Assembly: GCA_037783545.1 (NCBI GenBank)
Contig: JBBELK010001653.1
Coordinates: forward strand, 62,001 to 126,000
Direction: 5' to 3'
From: Henricia sp. BOLD:AAB3569
Lineage: Eukaryota > Echinodermata > Asteroidea > Spinulosida > Echinasteridae
Length of the DNA: 64,000 nt
Shown here: in pieces, positions 1 to 12,218 of the stretch
Position numbering within the stretch: the stretch's first letter is position 1
Layout of the letters: every line of letters starts with the position of its first letter
Made by a program: the position numbers and the translations under genes
The notes under the pieces: generated by a model
The model's input: only the letters and a program-made list of their open reading frames with translations
Databases searched by the model: none
What the model was told of the DNA's origin: nothing

Positions 1-37
1 TGGCAGATAAATTTCAAAGTTTAGAAAAAACTGGGTT

Positions 38-2414
38 GAGGCTTCCTGACTGCTCTCACGCAAACCGTGGCTGTCTGTACACACCTCTTTGGGGTACTCC
101 TGAGTTGTGCGCATGCTCAGTCATTCGGACTGTCGTTAACGCACCGCAGTTTGGCTCGGCAATTTGGTCAAAGTGTGGTCCAAACGTCGGCAAATTTGGA
201 GGTCGAAAAATGTTCCGACGAACTTCAAATTTTGCACGCCCTAAACTCTCTATATTGCGCACTTGTCATACAAAAATTGACAGACTTTCGCCTGGAAATG
301 GCAGAGAAATTTCAAAGTTTAGAAAAAACTGGGTTGAGGCTTCCTGACTGCTCTCACGCAAACCGTGGCTGTCTGTACACACCTCTTTGGGTACTCCTGA
401 GTTGTGCGCATGCTCAGTCATTCGGACTGTCGTTAACGCACCGCAGTTTGGCTCGGCAATTTGGTCAAAGTGTGGTCCAAACGTCGGCAAATTTGGAGGT
501 CGAAAAATGTTCCGCCGAACTTCAAATTTTGCATGCCCTAAACTCTCTATATTGCGCACTTGTCATAAAAAATTGACAGACTTTCGCCGGGAAATGGCAG
601 ATAAATTTCAAAGTTGAGAAAAAACTGGGATGAGGCTTCCTGACTGCTCTCACGCAAACCGTGGCTGTCTGTACACACCTCTTTGGGGTACTCCTGAGTT
701 GTGCGCATGCTCAGTCATTCGGACTGTCGTTAACGCACCGCAGTTTGGCTCGGCAATTCGGTCAAAGTGTGGTCCAAACGTCGGCGAATTTGGAGGTCGA
801 AAAATGTTCCGACGAACTTCAAATTTTGCATGCCCTAAACTCTCTATATTGCGCACTTGTCATAAACAATTGACAGACTTTCGCCGGGAAATGGCAGAGA
901 AATTTCAAAGTTTAGAAAAAACTGGGTTGAGGCTTCCTGACTGCTCTCACGCAAACCGTGGCTGTCTGTACACACCTCTTTGGGGTACTCCTGAGTTGTG
1001 CGCATGCTCAGTCATTCGGGCTGTCGTTAACGCACCGCAGTTTGGCTCGGCAATTTGGTCAAAGTGTGGTCCAAACGTCGGCAAATTTGGAGGTCGAAAA
1101 ATGTTCCGACGAACTTCAAATTTTGCATGCCCTAAACTCTCTATATTGCGCACTTGTCATAAAAAAAAAGACAGACTTTCGCTGGGAAATGGCAGATAAA
1201 TTTCAAAGTTTAGAAAAAACTGGGTTGAGGCTTCCTGACTGCTCTCACGCAAACCGTGGCTGTCTGTACACACCTCTTTGGGGTACTCCTGAGTTGTGCG
1301 CATGCTCAGTCATTCGGACTGTCGTTAACGCACCGCAGTTTGGCTCGGCAATTTGGTCAAAGTGTAGTCCAAAAGTCGGCAAATTTGGAGGTCGAAAAAT
1401 GTTCCGACGAACTTCAAATTTTGCATGCCCTAAACTCTCTATATTGCGCACTTGTCATAAAAAATTGACCGACTTTCGCCGGGAAATGGCAGAGAAATTT
1501 CAAAGTTTAGAAAAAACTGGGTTGAGGCTTCCTGACTGCTCTCACGCAAACCGTGGCTGTCTGTACACACCTCTTTGGGGTACTCCTGAGTTGTGCGCAT
1601 GCTCAGTCATTCGGACTGTCGTTAACGCACCGCAGTTTGGCTCGGCAATTTGGTCAAATTGTGGTCCAAACGTCGGCAAATTTGGAGGTCGAAAAATGTT
1701 CCGACGAACTTCAAATTTTGCATGCCCTAAACTCTCTATATTGCGCACTTGTCATAAAAAATTGACCGACTTTCGCCGGGAAATGGCAGAGAAATTTCAA
1801 AGTTTAGAAAAAACTGGGTTGAGGCTTCCTGACTGCTCTCACGCAAACCGTGGCTGTCTGTACACACCTCTTTGGGGTACTCCTGAGTTGTGCGCATGCT
1901 CAGTCATTCGGACTGTCGTTAACGCACCGCAGTTTGGCTCGGCAATTTGGTCAAATTGTGGTCCAAACGTCGGCAAATTTGGAGGTCGAAAAATGTTCCG
2001 ACGAACTTCAAATTGTGCATGCCCTAAACTCTCTATATTGCGCACTTGTCATAAAAAATTGACAGACTTTCGCCGGGAAATGGCAGAGAAATTTCAAAGT
2101 TTAGAAAAAACTGGGTTGAGGCTTCCTGACTGCTCTCACGCAAACCGTGGCTGTCTGTACACACCTCTTTGGGGTACTCCTGAGTTGTGCGCATGCTCAG
2201 TCATTCGGACTGTCGTTAACGCACCGCAGTTTGGCTCGGCAATTTGGTCAAAGTGTGGTCCAAACGTCGGCAAATTTGGAGGTCGAAAAATGTTCCGACG
2301 AACTTCAAATTTTGCATGCCCTAAACTCTCTATATTGCGCACTTGTCATAAAAAATTGACAGACTTTCGCCGGGAAATGGCAGAGAAATTTCAAAGTTTA
2401 GAAAAAACTGGGTT
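38..2414 (+). repeat. Higher-order repeat A, copy 1 (8 monomers, 2377 bp)
   Basis: Eight monomers carry distinct diagnostic variants in order: m1 gcacgccc with catacaaaaattg; m2 one G short in the GGGG run, with ccgccgaac; m3 caattcggtc with ggcgaattt; m4 attcgggctg with a nine-A run; m5 gtgtagtcc with aaaagtcgg; m6 and m7 caaattgtgg (m7 also aattgtgcatg); m8 consensus. The same series restarts at 2415. This is a classical higher-order repeat in which the multi-monomer unit, not the monomer, was the last thing amplified. Confidence 0.9.
2118..2414 (+). repeat. Reference monomer matching the array consensus
   Basis: This copy carries the majority base at every position I compared, so it serves as the reference. 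It is 297 bp with 138 G+C. Landmarks by monomer position: GGGG run 54-57, TGCGCATGCTCA 71-82, HpaI-type GTTAAC at about 98-103, A5 run 169-173, GCATGC 74-79 and 197-202, TATATT at about 215-220, A6 runs 233-238 and 285-290. It contains 16 CpG dinucleotides, close to the number expected from 68 C and 70 G. One forward frame and one reverse frame are open, which explains the many spurious open reading frames in the array. Function unknown. Confidence 0.9.
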
Positions 2415-4494
2415 GAGGCTTCCTGACTGCTCTCACGCAAACCGTGGCTGTCTGTACACACCTCTTTGGGGTACTCCTGAGTTGTGCGCATGCTCAGTCA
2501 TTCGGACTGTCGTTAACGCACCGCAGTTTGGCTCGGCAATTTGGTCAAAGTGTGGTCCAAACGTCGGCAAATTTGGAGGTCGAAAAATGTTCCGACGAAC
2601 TTCAAATTTTGCACGCCCTAAACTCTCTATATTGCGCACTTGTCATACAAAAATTGACAGACTTTCGCCTGGAAATGGCAGAGAAATTTCAAAGTTTAGA
2701 AAAAACTGGGTTGAGGCTTCCTGACTGCTCTCACGCAAACCGTGGCTGTCTGTACACACCTCTTTGGGTACTCCTGAGTTGTGCGCATGCTCAGTCATTC
2801 GGACTGTCGTTAACGCACCGCAGTTTGGCTCGGCAATTTGGTCAAAGTGTGGTCCAAACGTCGGCAAATTTGGAGGTCGAAAAATGTTCCGCCGAACTTC
2901 AAATTTTGCATGCCCTAAACTCTCTATATTGCGCACTTGTCATAAAAAATTGACAGACTTTCGCCGGGAAATGGCAGATAAATTTCAAAGTTGAGAAAAA
3001 ACTGGGTTGAGGCTTCCTGACTGCTCTCACGCAAACCGTGGCTGTCTGTACACACCTCTTTGGGGTACTCCTGAGTTGTGCGCATGCTCAGTCATTCGGA
3101 CTGTCGTTAACGCACCGCAGTTTGGCTCGGCAATTCGGTCAAAGTGTGGTCCAAACGTCGGCGAATTTGGAGGTCGAAAAATGTTCCGACGAACTTCAAA
3201 TTTTGCATGCCCTAAACTCTCTATATTGCGCACTTGTCATAAACAATTGACAGACTTTCGCCGGGAAATGGCAGAGAAATTTCAAAGTTTAGAAAAAACT
3301 GGGTTGAGGCTTCCTGACTGCTCTCACGCAAACCGTGGCTGTCTGTACACACCTCTTTGGGGTACTCCTGAGTTGTGCGCATGCTCAGTCATTCGGGCTG
3401 TCGTTAACGCACCGCAGTTTGGCTCGGCAATTTGGTCAAAGTGTGGTCCAAACGTCGGCAAATTTGGAGGTCGAAAAATGTTCCGACGAACTTCAAATTT
3501 TGCATGCCCTAAACTCTCTATATTGCGCACTTGTCATAAAAAAAAAGACAGACTTTCGCTGGGAAATGGCAGATAAATTTCAAAGTTTAGAAAAAACTGG
3601 GTTGAGGCTTCCTGACTGCTCTCACGCAAACCGTGGCTGTCTGTACACACCTCTTTGGGGTACTCCTGAGTTGTGCGCATGCTCAGTCATTCGGACTGTC
3701 GTTAACGCACCGCAGTTTGGCTCGGCAATTTGGTCAAAGTGTAGTCCAAAAGTCGGCAAATTTGGAGGTCGAAAAATGTTCCGACGAACTTCAAATTTTG
3801 CATGCCCTAAACTCTCTATATTGCGCACTTGTCATAAAAAATTGACCGACTTTCGCCGGGAAATGGCAGAGAAATTTCAAAGTTTAGAAAAAACTGGGTT
3901 GAGGCTTCCTGACTGCTCTCACGCAAACCGTGGCTGTCTGTACACACCTCTTTGGGGTACTCCTGAGTTGTGCGCATGCTCAGTCATTCGGACTGTCGTT
4001 AACGCACCGCAGTTTGGCTCGGCAATTTGGTCAAATTGTGGTCCAAACGTCGGCAAATTTGGAGGTCGAAAAATGTTCCGACGAACTTCAAATTTTGCAT
4101 GCCCTAAACTCTCTATATTGCGCACTTGTCATAAAAAATTGACCGACTTTCGCCGGGAAATGGCAGAGAAATTTCAAAGTTTAGAAAAAACTGGGTTGAG
4201 GCTTCCTGACTGCTCTCACGCAAACCGTGGCTGTCTGTACACACCTCTTTGGGGTACTCCTGAGTTGTGCGCATGCTCAGTCATTCGGACTGTCGTTAAC
4301 GCACCGCAGTTTGGCTCGGCAATTTGGTCAAATTGTGGTCCAAACGTCGGCAAATTTGGAGGTCGAAAAATGTTCCGACGAACTTCAAATTTTGCATGCC
4401 CTAAACTCTCTATATTGCGCACTTGTCATAAAAAATTGACAGACTTTCGCCGGGAAATGGCAGAGAAATTTCAAAGTTTAGAAAAAACTGGGTT
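2415..4494 (+). repeat. Higher-order repeat A, copy 2 (7 monomers, 2080 bp)
   Basis: Repeats m1 to m7 of the preceding unit in the same order, with the same diagnostic bases. It lacks the consensus eighth monomer, and its m7 lacks the aattgtgcatg change. The missing monomer is best explained by unequal exchange between adjacent units. Confidence 0.88.
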
Positions 4495-5385
4495 GAGGCT
4501 TCCTGACTGCTCTCACGCAAACCGTGGCTGTCTGTACACACCTCTTTGGGGTACTCCTGAGTTGTGCGCATGCTCAGTCATTCGGACTGTCGTTAACGCA
4601 CCGCAGTTTGGCTCGGCAATTTGGTCAAAGTGTGGTCCAAACGTCGGCAAATTTGGAGGTCGAAAAATGTTCCGACGAACTTCAAATTTTGCACGCCCTA
4701 AACTCTCTATATTGCGCACTTGTCATACAAAAATTGACAGACTTTCGCCTGGAAATGGCAGAGAAATTTCAAAGTTTAGAAAAAACTGGGTTGAGGCTTC
4801 CTGACTGCTCTCACGCAAACCGTGGCTGTCTGTACACACCTCTTTGGGTACTCCTGAGTTGTGCGCATGCTCAGTCATTCGGACTGTCGTTAACGCACCG
4901 CAGTTTGGCTCGGCAATTTGGTCAAAGTGTGGTCCAAACGTCGGCAAATTTGGAGGTCGAAAAATGTTCCGCCGAACTTCAAATTTTGCATGCCCTAAAC
5001 TCTCTATATTGCGCACTTGTCATAAAAAATTGACAGACTTTCGCCGGGAAATGGCAGAGAAATTTCAAAGTTGAGAAAAAACTGGGTTGAGGCTTCCTGA
5101 CTGCTCTCACGCAAACCGTGGCTGTCTGTACACACCTCTTTGGGGTACTCCTGAGTTGTGCGCATGCTCAGTCATTCGGACTGTCGTTAACGCACCGCAG
5201 TTTGGCTCGGCAATTCGGTCAAAGTGTGGTCCAAACGTCGGCGAATTTGGAGGTCGAAAAATGTTCCGACGAACTTCAAATTTTGCATGCCCTAAACTCT
5301 CTATATTGCGCACTTGTCATAAACAATTGACAGACTTTCGCCGGGAAATGGCAGAGAAATTTCAAAGTTTAGAAAAAACTGGGTT
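4495..5385 (+). repeat. Higher-order repeat A, copy 3, truncated (3 monomers, 891 bp)
   Basis: Only m1, m2 and m3 are present before the series is cut off by the hybrid monomer that starts at 5386. Its m2 reads gcagagaaatt instead of the gcagataaatt of the other m2 copies, a private or converted change. Confidence 0.85.
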
Positions 5386-5683
5386 GAGGCTTCCTGACTG
5401 CTCTCACGCAAACCGTGGCTGTCTGTACACACCTCTTTGGGGTACTCCTGAGTTGTGCGCATGCTCAGTCATTCGGGCTGTCGTTAACGCACCGCAGTTT
5501 GGCTCGGCAATTTGGTCAAAGTGTGGTCCAAACGTCGGCAAATTTGGAGGTCGAAAAATGTTCCGACGAACTTCAAATTTTGAACGCCCTAAACTCTCTA
5601 TATTGCGCACTTGTCATACAAAAATTGACAGTCTTTCGCCTGGAAATGGCAGAGAAATTTCAAAGTTTAGAAAAAACTGGGTT
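5386..5683 (+). repeat. Hybrid monomer joining A-type m4 to m1
   Basis: The left half has the m4 marker attcgggctg. The right half has the m1 markers catacaaaaattg and cgcctgg, plus private changes (tgaacgccc and gtctttcg). It is followed by m2, not m5. This is the junction expected from an unequal crossover or gene-conversion event between an m4 and an m1, in register within the monomer. It accounts for the loss of m4-m7 from the truncated unit to its left. Confidence 0.82.
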
Positions 5684-7464
5684 GAGGCTTCCTGACTGCT
5701 CTCACGCAAACCGTGGCTGTCTGTACACACCTCTTTGGGTACTCCTGAGTTGTGCGCATGCTCAGTCATTCGGACTGTCGTTAACGCACCGCAGTTTGGC
5801 TCGGCAATTTGGTCAAAGTGTGGTCCAAACGTCGGCAAATTTGGAGGTCGAAAAATGTTCCGCCGAACTTCAAATTTTGCATGCCCTAAACTCTCTATAT
5901 TGCGCACTTGTCATAAAAAAATGACAGACTTTCGCCGGGAAATGGCAGATAAATTTCAAAGTTGAGAAAAAACTGGGTTGAGGCTTCCTGACTGCTCTCA
6001 CGCAAACCGTGGCTGTCTGTACACACCTCTTTGGGGTACTCCTGAGTTGTGCGCATGCTCAGTCATTCGGACTGTCGTTAACGCACCGCAGTTTGGCTCG
6101 GCAATTCGGTCAAAGTGTGGTCCAAACGTCGGCGAATTTGGAGGTCGAAAAATGTTCCGACGAACTTCAAATTTTGCATGCCCTAAACTCTCTATATTGC
6201 GCACTTGTCATAAACAATTGACAGACTTTCGCCGGGAAATGGCAGAGAAATTTCAAAGTTTAGAAAAAACTGGGTTGAGGCTTCCTGACTGCTCTCACGC
6301 AAACCGTGGCTGTCTGTACACACCTCTTTGGGGTACTCCTGAGTTGTGCGCATGCTCAGTCATTCGGGCTGTCGTTAACGCACCGCAGTTTGGCTCGGCA
6401 ATTTGGTCAAAGTGTGGTCCAAACGTCGGCAAATTTGGAGGTCGAAAAATGTTCCGACGAACTTCAAATTTTGCATGCCCTAAACTCTCTATATTGCGCA
6501 CTTGACATAAAAAAAAAGACAGACTTTCGCTGGGAAATGGCAGATAAATTTCAAAGTTTAGAAAAAACTGGGTTGAGGCTTCCTGACTGCTCTCACGCAA
6601 ACCGTGGCTGTCTGTACACACCTCTTTGGGGTACTCCTGAGTTGTGCGCATGCTCAGTCATTCGGACTGTCGTTAACGCACCGCAGTTTGGCTCGGCAAT
6701 TTGGTCAAAGTGTAGTCCAAAAGTCGGCAAATTTGGAGGTCGAAAAATGTTCCGACGAACTTCAAATTTTGCATGCCCTAAACTCTCTATATTGCGCACT
6801 TGTCATAAAAAATTGACCGACTTTCGCCGGGAAATGGCAGAGAAATTTCAAAGTTTAGAAAAAACTGGGTTGAGGATTCCTGACTGCTCTCACGCAAACC
6901 GTGGCTGTCTGTACACACCTCTTTGGGGTACTCCTGAGTTGTGCGCATGCTCAGTCATTCGGACTGTCGTTAACGCACCGCAGTTTGGCTCGGCAATTTG
7001 GTCAAATTGTGGTCCAAACGTCGGCAAATTTGGAGGTCGAAAAATGTTCCGACGAACTTCAAATTTTGCATGCCCTAAACTCTCTATATTGCGCACTTGT
7101 CATAAAAAATTGACCGACTTTCGCCGGGAAATGGCAGAGAAATTTCAAAGTTTAGAAAAAACTGGGTTGAGGCTTCCTGACTGCTCTCACGCAAACCGTG
7201 GCTGTCTGTACACACCTCTTTGGGGTACTCCTGAGTTGTGCGCATGCTCAGTCATTCGGACTGTCGTTAAGCACCGCAGTTTGGCTCGGCAATTTGGTCA
7301 AATTGTGGTCCAAACGTCGGCAAATTTGGAGGTCGAAAAATGTTCCGACGAACTTCAAATTTTGCATGCCCTAAACTCTCTATATTGCGCACTTGTCATA
7401 AAAAATTGACAGACTTTCGCCGGGAAATGGCAGAGAAATTTCAAAGTTTAGAAAAAACTGGGTT
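5684..7464 (+). repeat. Higher-order repeat A, copy 4 (m2 to m7)
   Basis: After the hybrid monomer, m2 to m7 follow in the usual order. The copy has private changes: cacttgacat near 6503, gaggattcc near 6874, and a missing C in the cgttaagcacc segment near 7269, which shortens that monomer by one base. An m1-like monomer starts at 7465 but has cgccggg instead of cgcctgg, and the A series then ends. Confidence 0.85.
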
Positions 7465-8653
7465 GAGGCTTCCTGACTGCTCTCACGCAAACCGTGGCTG
7501 TCTGTACACACCTCTTTGGGGTACTCCTGAGTTGTGCGCATGCTCAGTCATTCGGACTGTCGTTAACGCACCGCAGTTTGGCTCGGCAATTTGGTCAAAG
7601 TGTGGTCCAAACGTCGGCAAATTTGGAGGTCGAAAAATGTTCCGACGAACTTCAAATTTTGCACGCCCTAAACTCTCTATATTGCGCACTTGTCATACAA
7701 AAATTGACAGACTTTCGCCGGGAAATGGCAGAGAAATTTCAAAGTTTAGAAAAAACTGGGTTGAGGCTTCCTGACTGCTCTCACGCAAACCGTGGCTGTC
7801 TGTACACACCTCTTTGGGGTACTCCTGAGTTGTGCGCATGCTCAGTCATTCGGACTGTCGTTAACGCACCGCAGTTTGGCTCGGCAATTTGGTCAAAGTG
7901 TGGTCCAAACGTCGGCAAATTTGGAGGTCGAAAAATGTTCCGACGAACTTCAAATTTTGCATGCCCTAAACTCTCTATATTGCGCACTTGTCATAAAAAA
8001 TTGACAGACTTTCGCCGGGAAATGGCAGAGAAATTTCAAAGTTTAGAAAAAACTGGGTTGAGGCTTCCTGACTGCTCTCACGCAAACCGTGGCTGTCTGT
8101 ACACACCTCTTTGGGGTACTCCTGAGTTGTGCGCATGCTCAGTCATTCGGACTGTCGTTAACGCACCGCAGTTTGGCTCGGCAATTTGGTCAAAGTGTGG
8201 TCCAAACGTCGGCAAATTTGGAGGTCGAAAAATGTTCCGACGAACTTCAAATTTTGCATGCCCTAAACTCTCTATATTGCGCACTTGTCATAAAAAATTG
8301 ACAGACTTTCGCCGGGAAATGGAAGAGAAATTTCAAAGTTGAGAAAAAACTGGGTTGAGGCTTCCTGACTGCTCTCACGCAAACCGTGGCTGTCTGTACA
8401 CACCTCTTTGGGGTACTCCTGAGTTGTGCGCATGCTCAGTCATTCGGACTGTCGTCAACGCACCGCAGTTTGGCTCGGCAATTTGGTCAAAGTGTGGTCC
8501 AAACGTCGGCGAATTTGGAGGTCGAAAAATGTTCCGACGAACTTCAAATTTTGCATGCCCTAAACTCTCTATATTGCGCACTTGTCATAAAAAATTGACA
8601 GACTTTCGCCGAGAAATGGCAGAGAAATTTCAAAGTTTAGAAAAAACTGGGTT

Positions 8654-10435
8654 GAGGCTTCCTGACTGCTCTCACGCAAACCGTGGCTGTCTGTACACAC
8701 CTCTTTGGGGTACTCCTGAGTTGTGCGCATGCTCAGTCATTCGGACTGTCGTTAACGCACCGCAGTTTGGCTCGGCAATTTGGTCAAAGTGTGGTCCAAA
8801 CGTCGGCAAATTTGGAGGTCGAAAAATGTTCCGACGAACTTCAAATTTTGCATGCCCTAAACTCTCTATATTGCGCACTTGTCATAAAAAATTGACAGAC
8901 TTTCGCCGGGAAATGGCAGAGAAATTTCAAAGTTGAGAAAAAACTGGGTTGAGGCTTCCTGACTGCTCTCACGCAAACCGTGGCTGTCTGTACACACCTC
9001 TTTGGGGTACTCCTGAGTTGTGCGCATGCTCAGTCATTCGGACTGTCGTTAACGCACCGCAGTTTGGCTCGGCAATTTGGTCAAAGTGTGGTCCAAACGT
9101 CGGCGAATTTGGAGGTCGAAAAATGTTCCGACGAACTTCAAATTTTGCATGCCCTAAATTCTCTATATTGCGCACTTGTCATAAAAAATTGACAGACTTT
9201 CGCCGGGAAATGGCAGAGAAATTTCAAAGTTGAGAAAAAACTGGGTTGAGGCTTCCTGACTGCTCTCACGCAAACCGTGGCTGTCTGTACACACCTCTTT
9301 GGGGTACTCTTGAGTTGTGCGCATGCTCAGTCATTCGGACTGTCGTTAACGCACCGCAGTTTGGCTCGGCAATTTGGTCAAAGTGTGGTCCAAACGTCGG
9401 CGAATTTGGAGGTCGAAAAATGTTCCGACGAACTTCAAATTTTGCATGCCCTAAACTCTCTATATTGCGCACTTGTCATAAAAAATTGACAGACTTTCGC
9501 CGGGAAATGGCAGAGAAATTTCAAAGTTTAGAAAAAACTGGGTTGAGGCTTTCTGACTGCTCTCACGCAAACCGTGGCTGTCTGTACACACCTCTTTGGG
9601 GTACTCCTGAGTTGTGCGCATGCTCAGTCATTCGGACTGTCGTTAACGCACCGCAGTTTGGCTCGGCAATTTGGTCAAAGTGTGGTCCAAACGTCGGCAA
9701 ATTTGGAGGTCGAAAAATGTTCCGACGAACTTCAAATGTTGTATGCCCTAAACTCTCTATATTGCACACTTGTCATAAAAAATTGACAGACTTTCGCCGG
9801 GAAATGGCAGAGAAATTTCAAAGTTTAGAAAAAACTGGGTTGAGGCTTCCTGACTGCTCTCACGCAAACCGTGGCTGTCTGTACACACCACTTTGGGGTA
9901 CTCCTGAGTTGTGCGCATGCTCAGTCATTCGGACTGTCGTTAACGCACCGCAGTTTGGCTCGGCAATTTGGTCAAAGTGTGGTCCAAACGTCGGCAAATT
10001 TGGAGGTCGAAAAATGTTCCGACAAACTTCAAATTTTGCATGCCCTAAACTCTCTATATTGCGCACTTGTCATAAAAAATTGACAGACTTTCTCCGGGAA
10101 ATGGCAGAGAAATTTCAAAGTTTAGAAAAAACTGGGTTGAGGCTTCCTGACTGCTCTCACGCAAACCGTGGCTGTCTGTACACACCTCTTTGGGGTACTC
10201 CTGAGTTGTGCGCATGCTCAGTCATTCGGACTGTCGTTAACGCACCGCAGTTTGGCTCGGCAATTTGGTCAAAGTGTGGTCCAAACGTCGGCAAATTTGG
10301 AGGTCGAAAAATGTTCCGACGAACTTCAAATTTTGCATGCCCTAAACTCTCTATATTGCGCACTTGTCATAAAAAATTGACAGACTTTCGCCGGGAAATG
10401 GCAGAGAAATTTCAAAGTTTAGAAAAAACTGGGTT
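8654..10435 (+). repeat. Higher-order block B, copy 1 (6 monomers, 1782 bp)
   Basis: The monomer order is: tttcaaagttgag end; gaattt with aaattctc; actcttgag with gaattt; ctttctgac with aatgttgtatg and gcacac; gacaaacttc with tttctccggg; consensus. The same six follow one another 4457 bp downstream. This copy has a private cacaccactttgg near 9890 that the downstream copy lacks. Confidence 0.85.
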
Positions 10436-11327
10436 GAGGCTTCCTGACTGCTCTCACGCAAACCGTGGCTGTCTGTACACACCTCTTTGGGGTACTCCTG
10501 AGTTGTGCGCATGCTCAGTCATTCGGACTGTCGTTAACGCACCGCAGTTTGGCTCGGCAATTTGGTCAAAGTGTGGTCCAATCGTCGGCAAATTTGGAGG
10601 TCGAAAAATGTTCCGACGAACTTCAAATTTTGCATGCCCTAAACTCTCTATATTGCGCACTTGTCATAACAAATTGACAGACTTTCGCCGGGAAATGGCA
10701 GAGAAATTTCAAAGTTTAGAAAAAACTGGGTTGAGGCTTCCTGACTGCTCTCACGCAAACCGTGGCTGTCTGTACACACCTCTTTGGGGTACTCCTGAGT
10801 TGTGCGCATGCTCAGTCATTCGGACTGTCGTTAACGCACCGCAGTTTGGCTCGGCAATTTGGTCAAAGTGTGGTCCAAACGTCGGCAAATTTGGAGGTCG
10901 AAAAATGTTCCGACGAACTTCAAATTTTGCACGCCCTAAACTCTCTATATTGCGCACTTGTCATACAAAAATTGACAGACTTTCGCCGGGAAATGGCAGA
11001 GAAATTTCAAAGTTTAGAAAAAACTGGGTTGAGGCTTCCTGACTGCTCTCACGCAAACCGTGGCTGTCTGTACACACCTCTTTGGGGTACTCCTGAGTTG
11101 TGCGCATGCTCAGTCATTCGGACTGTCGTTAACGCACCGCAGTTTGGCTCGGCAATTTGGTCAAAGTGTGGTCCAAACGTCGGCAAATTTGGAGGTCGAA
11201 AAATGTTCCGACGAACTTCAAATTTTGCATGCCCTAAACTCTCTATATTGCGCACTTGTCATAAAAAATTGACAGACTTTCGCCGGAAAATAGCAGAGAA
11301 ATTTTAAAGTTTAGAAAAAACTGGGTT

Positions 11328-12218
11328 GAGGCTTCCTGACTGCTCTCACGCAAACCGTGGCTGTCTGTACACACCTCTTTGGGGTACTCCTGAGTTGTGC
11401 GCATGCTCAGTCATTCGGACTGTCGTTAACGCACCGCAGTTTGGCTCGGCAATTTGGTCAAAGTGTGGTCCAAACGTCGGCAAATTTGGAGGTCGAAAAA
11501 TGTTCCGACGAACTTCAAATTTTGCATGCCCTAAACTCTCTATATTGCGCACTTGTCATAAAAAATTGACAGACTTTCGCCGGGAAATGGCAGAGAAATT
11601 TCAAAGTTGAGAAAAAACTGGGTTGAGGCTTCCTGACTGCTCTCACGCAAACCGTGGCTGTCTGTACACACCTCTTTGGGGTACTCCTGAGTTGTGCGCA
11701 TGCTCAGTCATTCGGACTGTCGTTAACGCACCGCAGTTTGGCTCGGCAATTTGGTCAAAGTGTGGTCCAAACGTCGGCGAATTTGGAGGTCGAAAAATGT
11801 TCCGACGAACTTCAAATTTTGCATGCCCTAAATTCTCTATATTGCGCACTTGTCATAAAAAATTGACAGACTTTCGCCGGGAAATGGCAGAGAAATTTCA
11901 AAGTTGAGAAAAAACTGGGTTGAGGCTTCCTGACTGCTCTCACGCAAACCGTGGCTGTCTGTACACACCTCTTTGGGGTACTCTTGAGTTGTGCGCATGC
12001 TCAGTCATTCGGACTGTCGTTAACGCACCGCAGTTTGGCTCGGCAATTTGGTCAAAGTGTGGTCCAAACGTCGGCAAATTTGGAGGTCGAAAAATGTTCC
12101 GACGAACTTCAAATTTTGCATGCCCTAAACTCTCTATATTGCGCACTTGTCATAAAAAATTGACAGACTTTCTCCGGGAAATGGCAGAGAAATTTCAAAG
12201 TTTAGAAAAAACTGGGTT
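11328..12218 (+). repeat. Partial higher-order block B, ending in a mosaic monomer
   Basis: The first two monomers match those starting at 8654 and 8951 (offset 2674 bp). The third, 11922-12218, has actcttgag as in the third B monomer, but also the tttctccggg that elsewhere marks the fifth. It lacks gaattt and gacaaacttc. It therefore combines markers of two monomer types and marks an internal deletion or conversion in the block. Confidence 0.75.

Noticed and set aside
56-262. Recurrent 68-codon reverse-strand open frame, once per monomer
   Set aside because: It is the antisense of the same satellite and recurs with every monomer. It has no independent conservation or context.
211-262. TATA-like ctctatattg as a Pol II promoter in each monomer
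   Set aside because: A single short AT-rich match in a repeat consensus is not evidence of a promoter, and no initiator or downstream gene supports it.
2118-2414. CENP-B box in the monomer
   Set aside because: I looked for TTCGnnnnAnnCGGG on both strands. The nearest segment, tttcgccggg, lacks the spacing and the central A.
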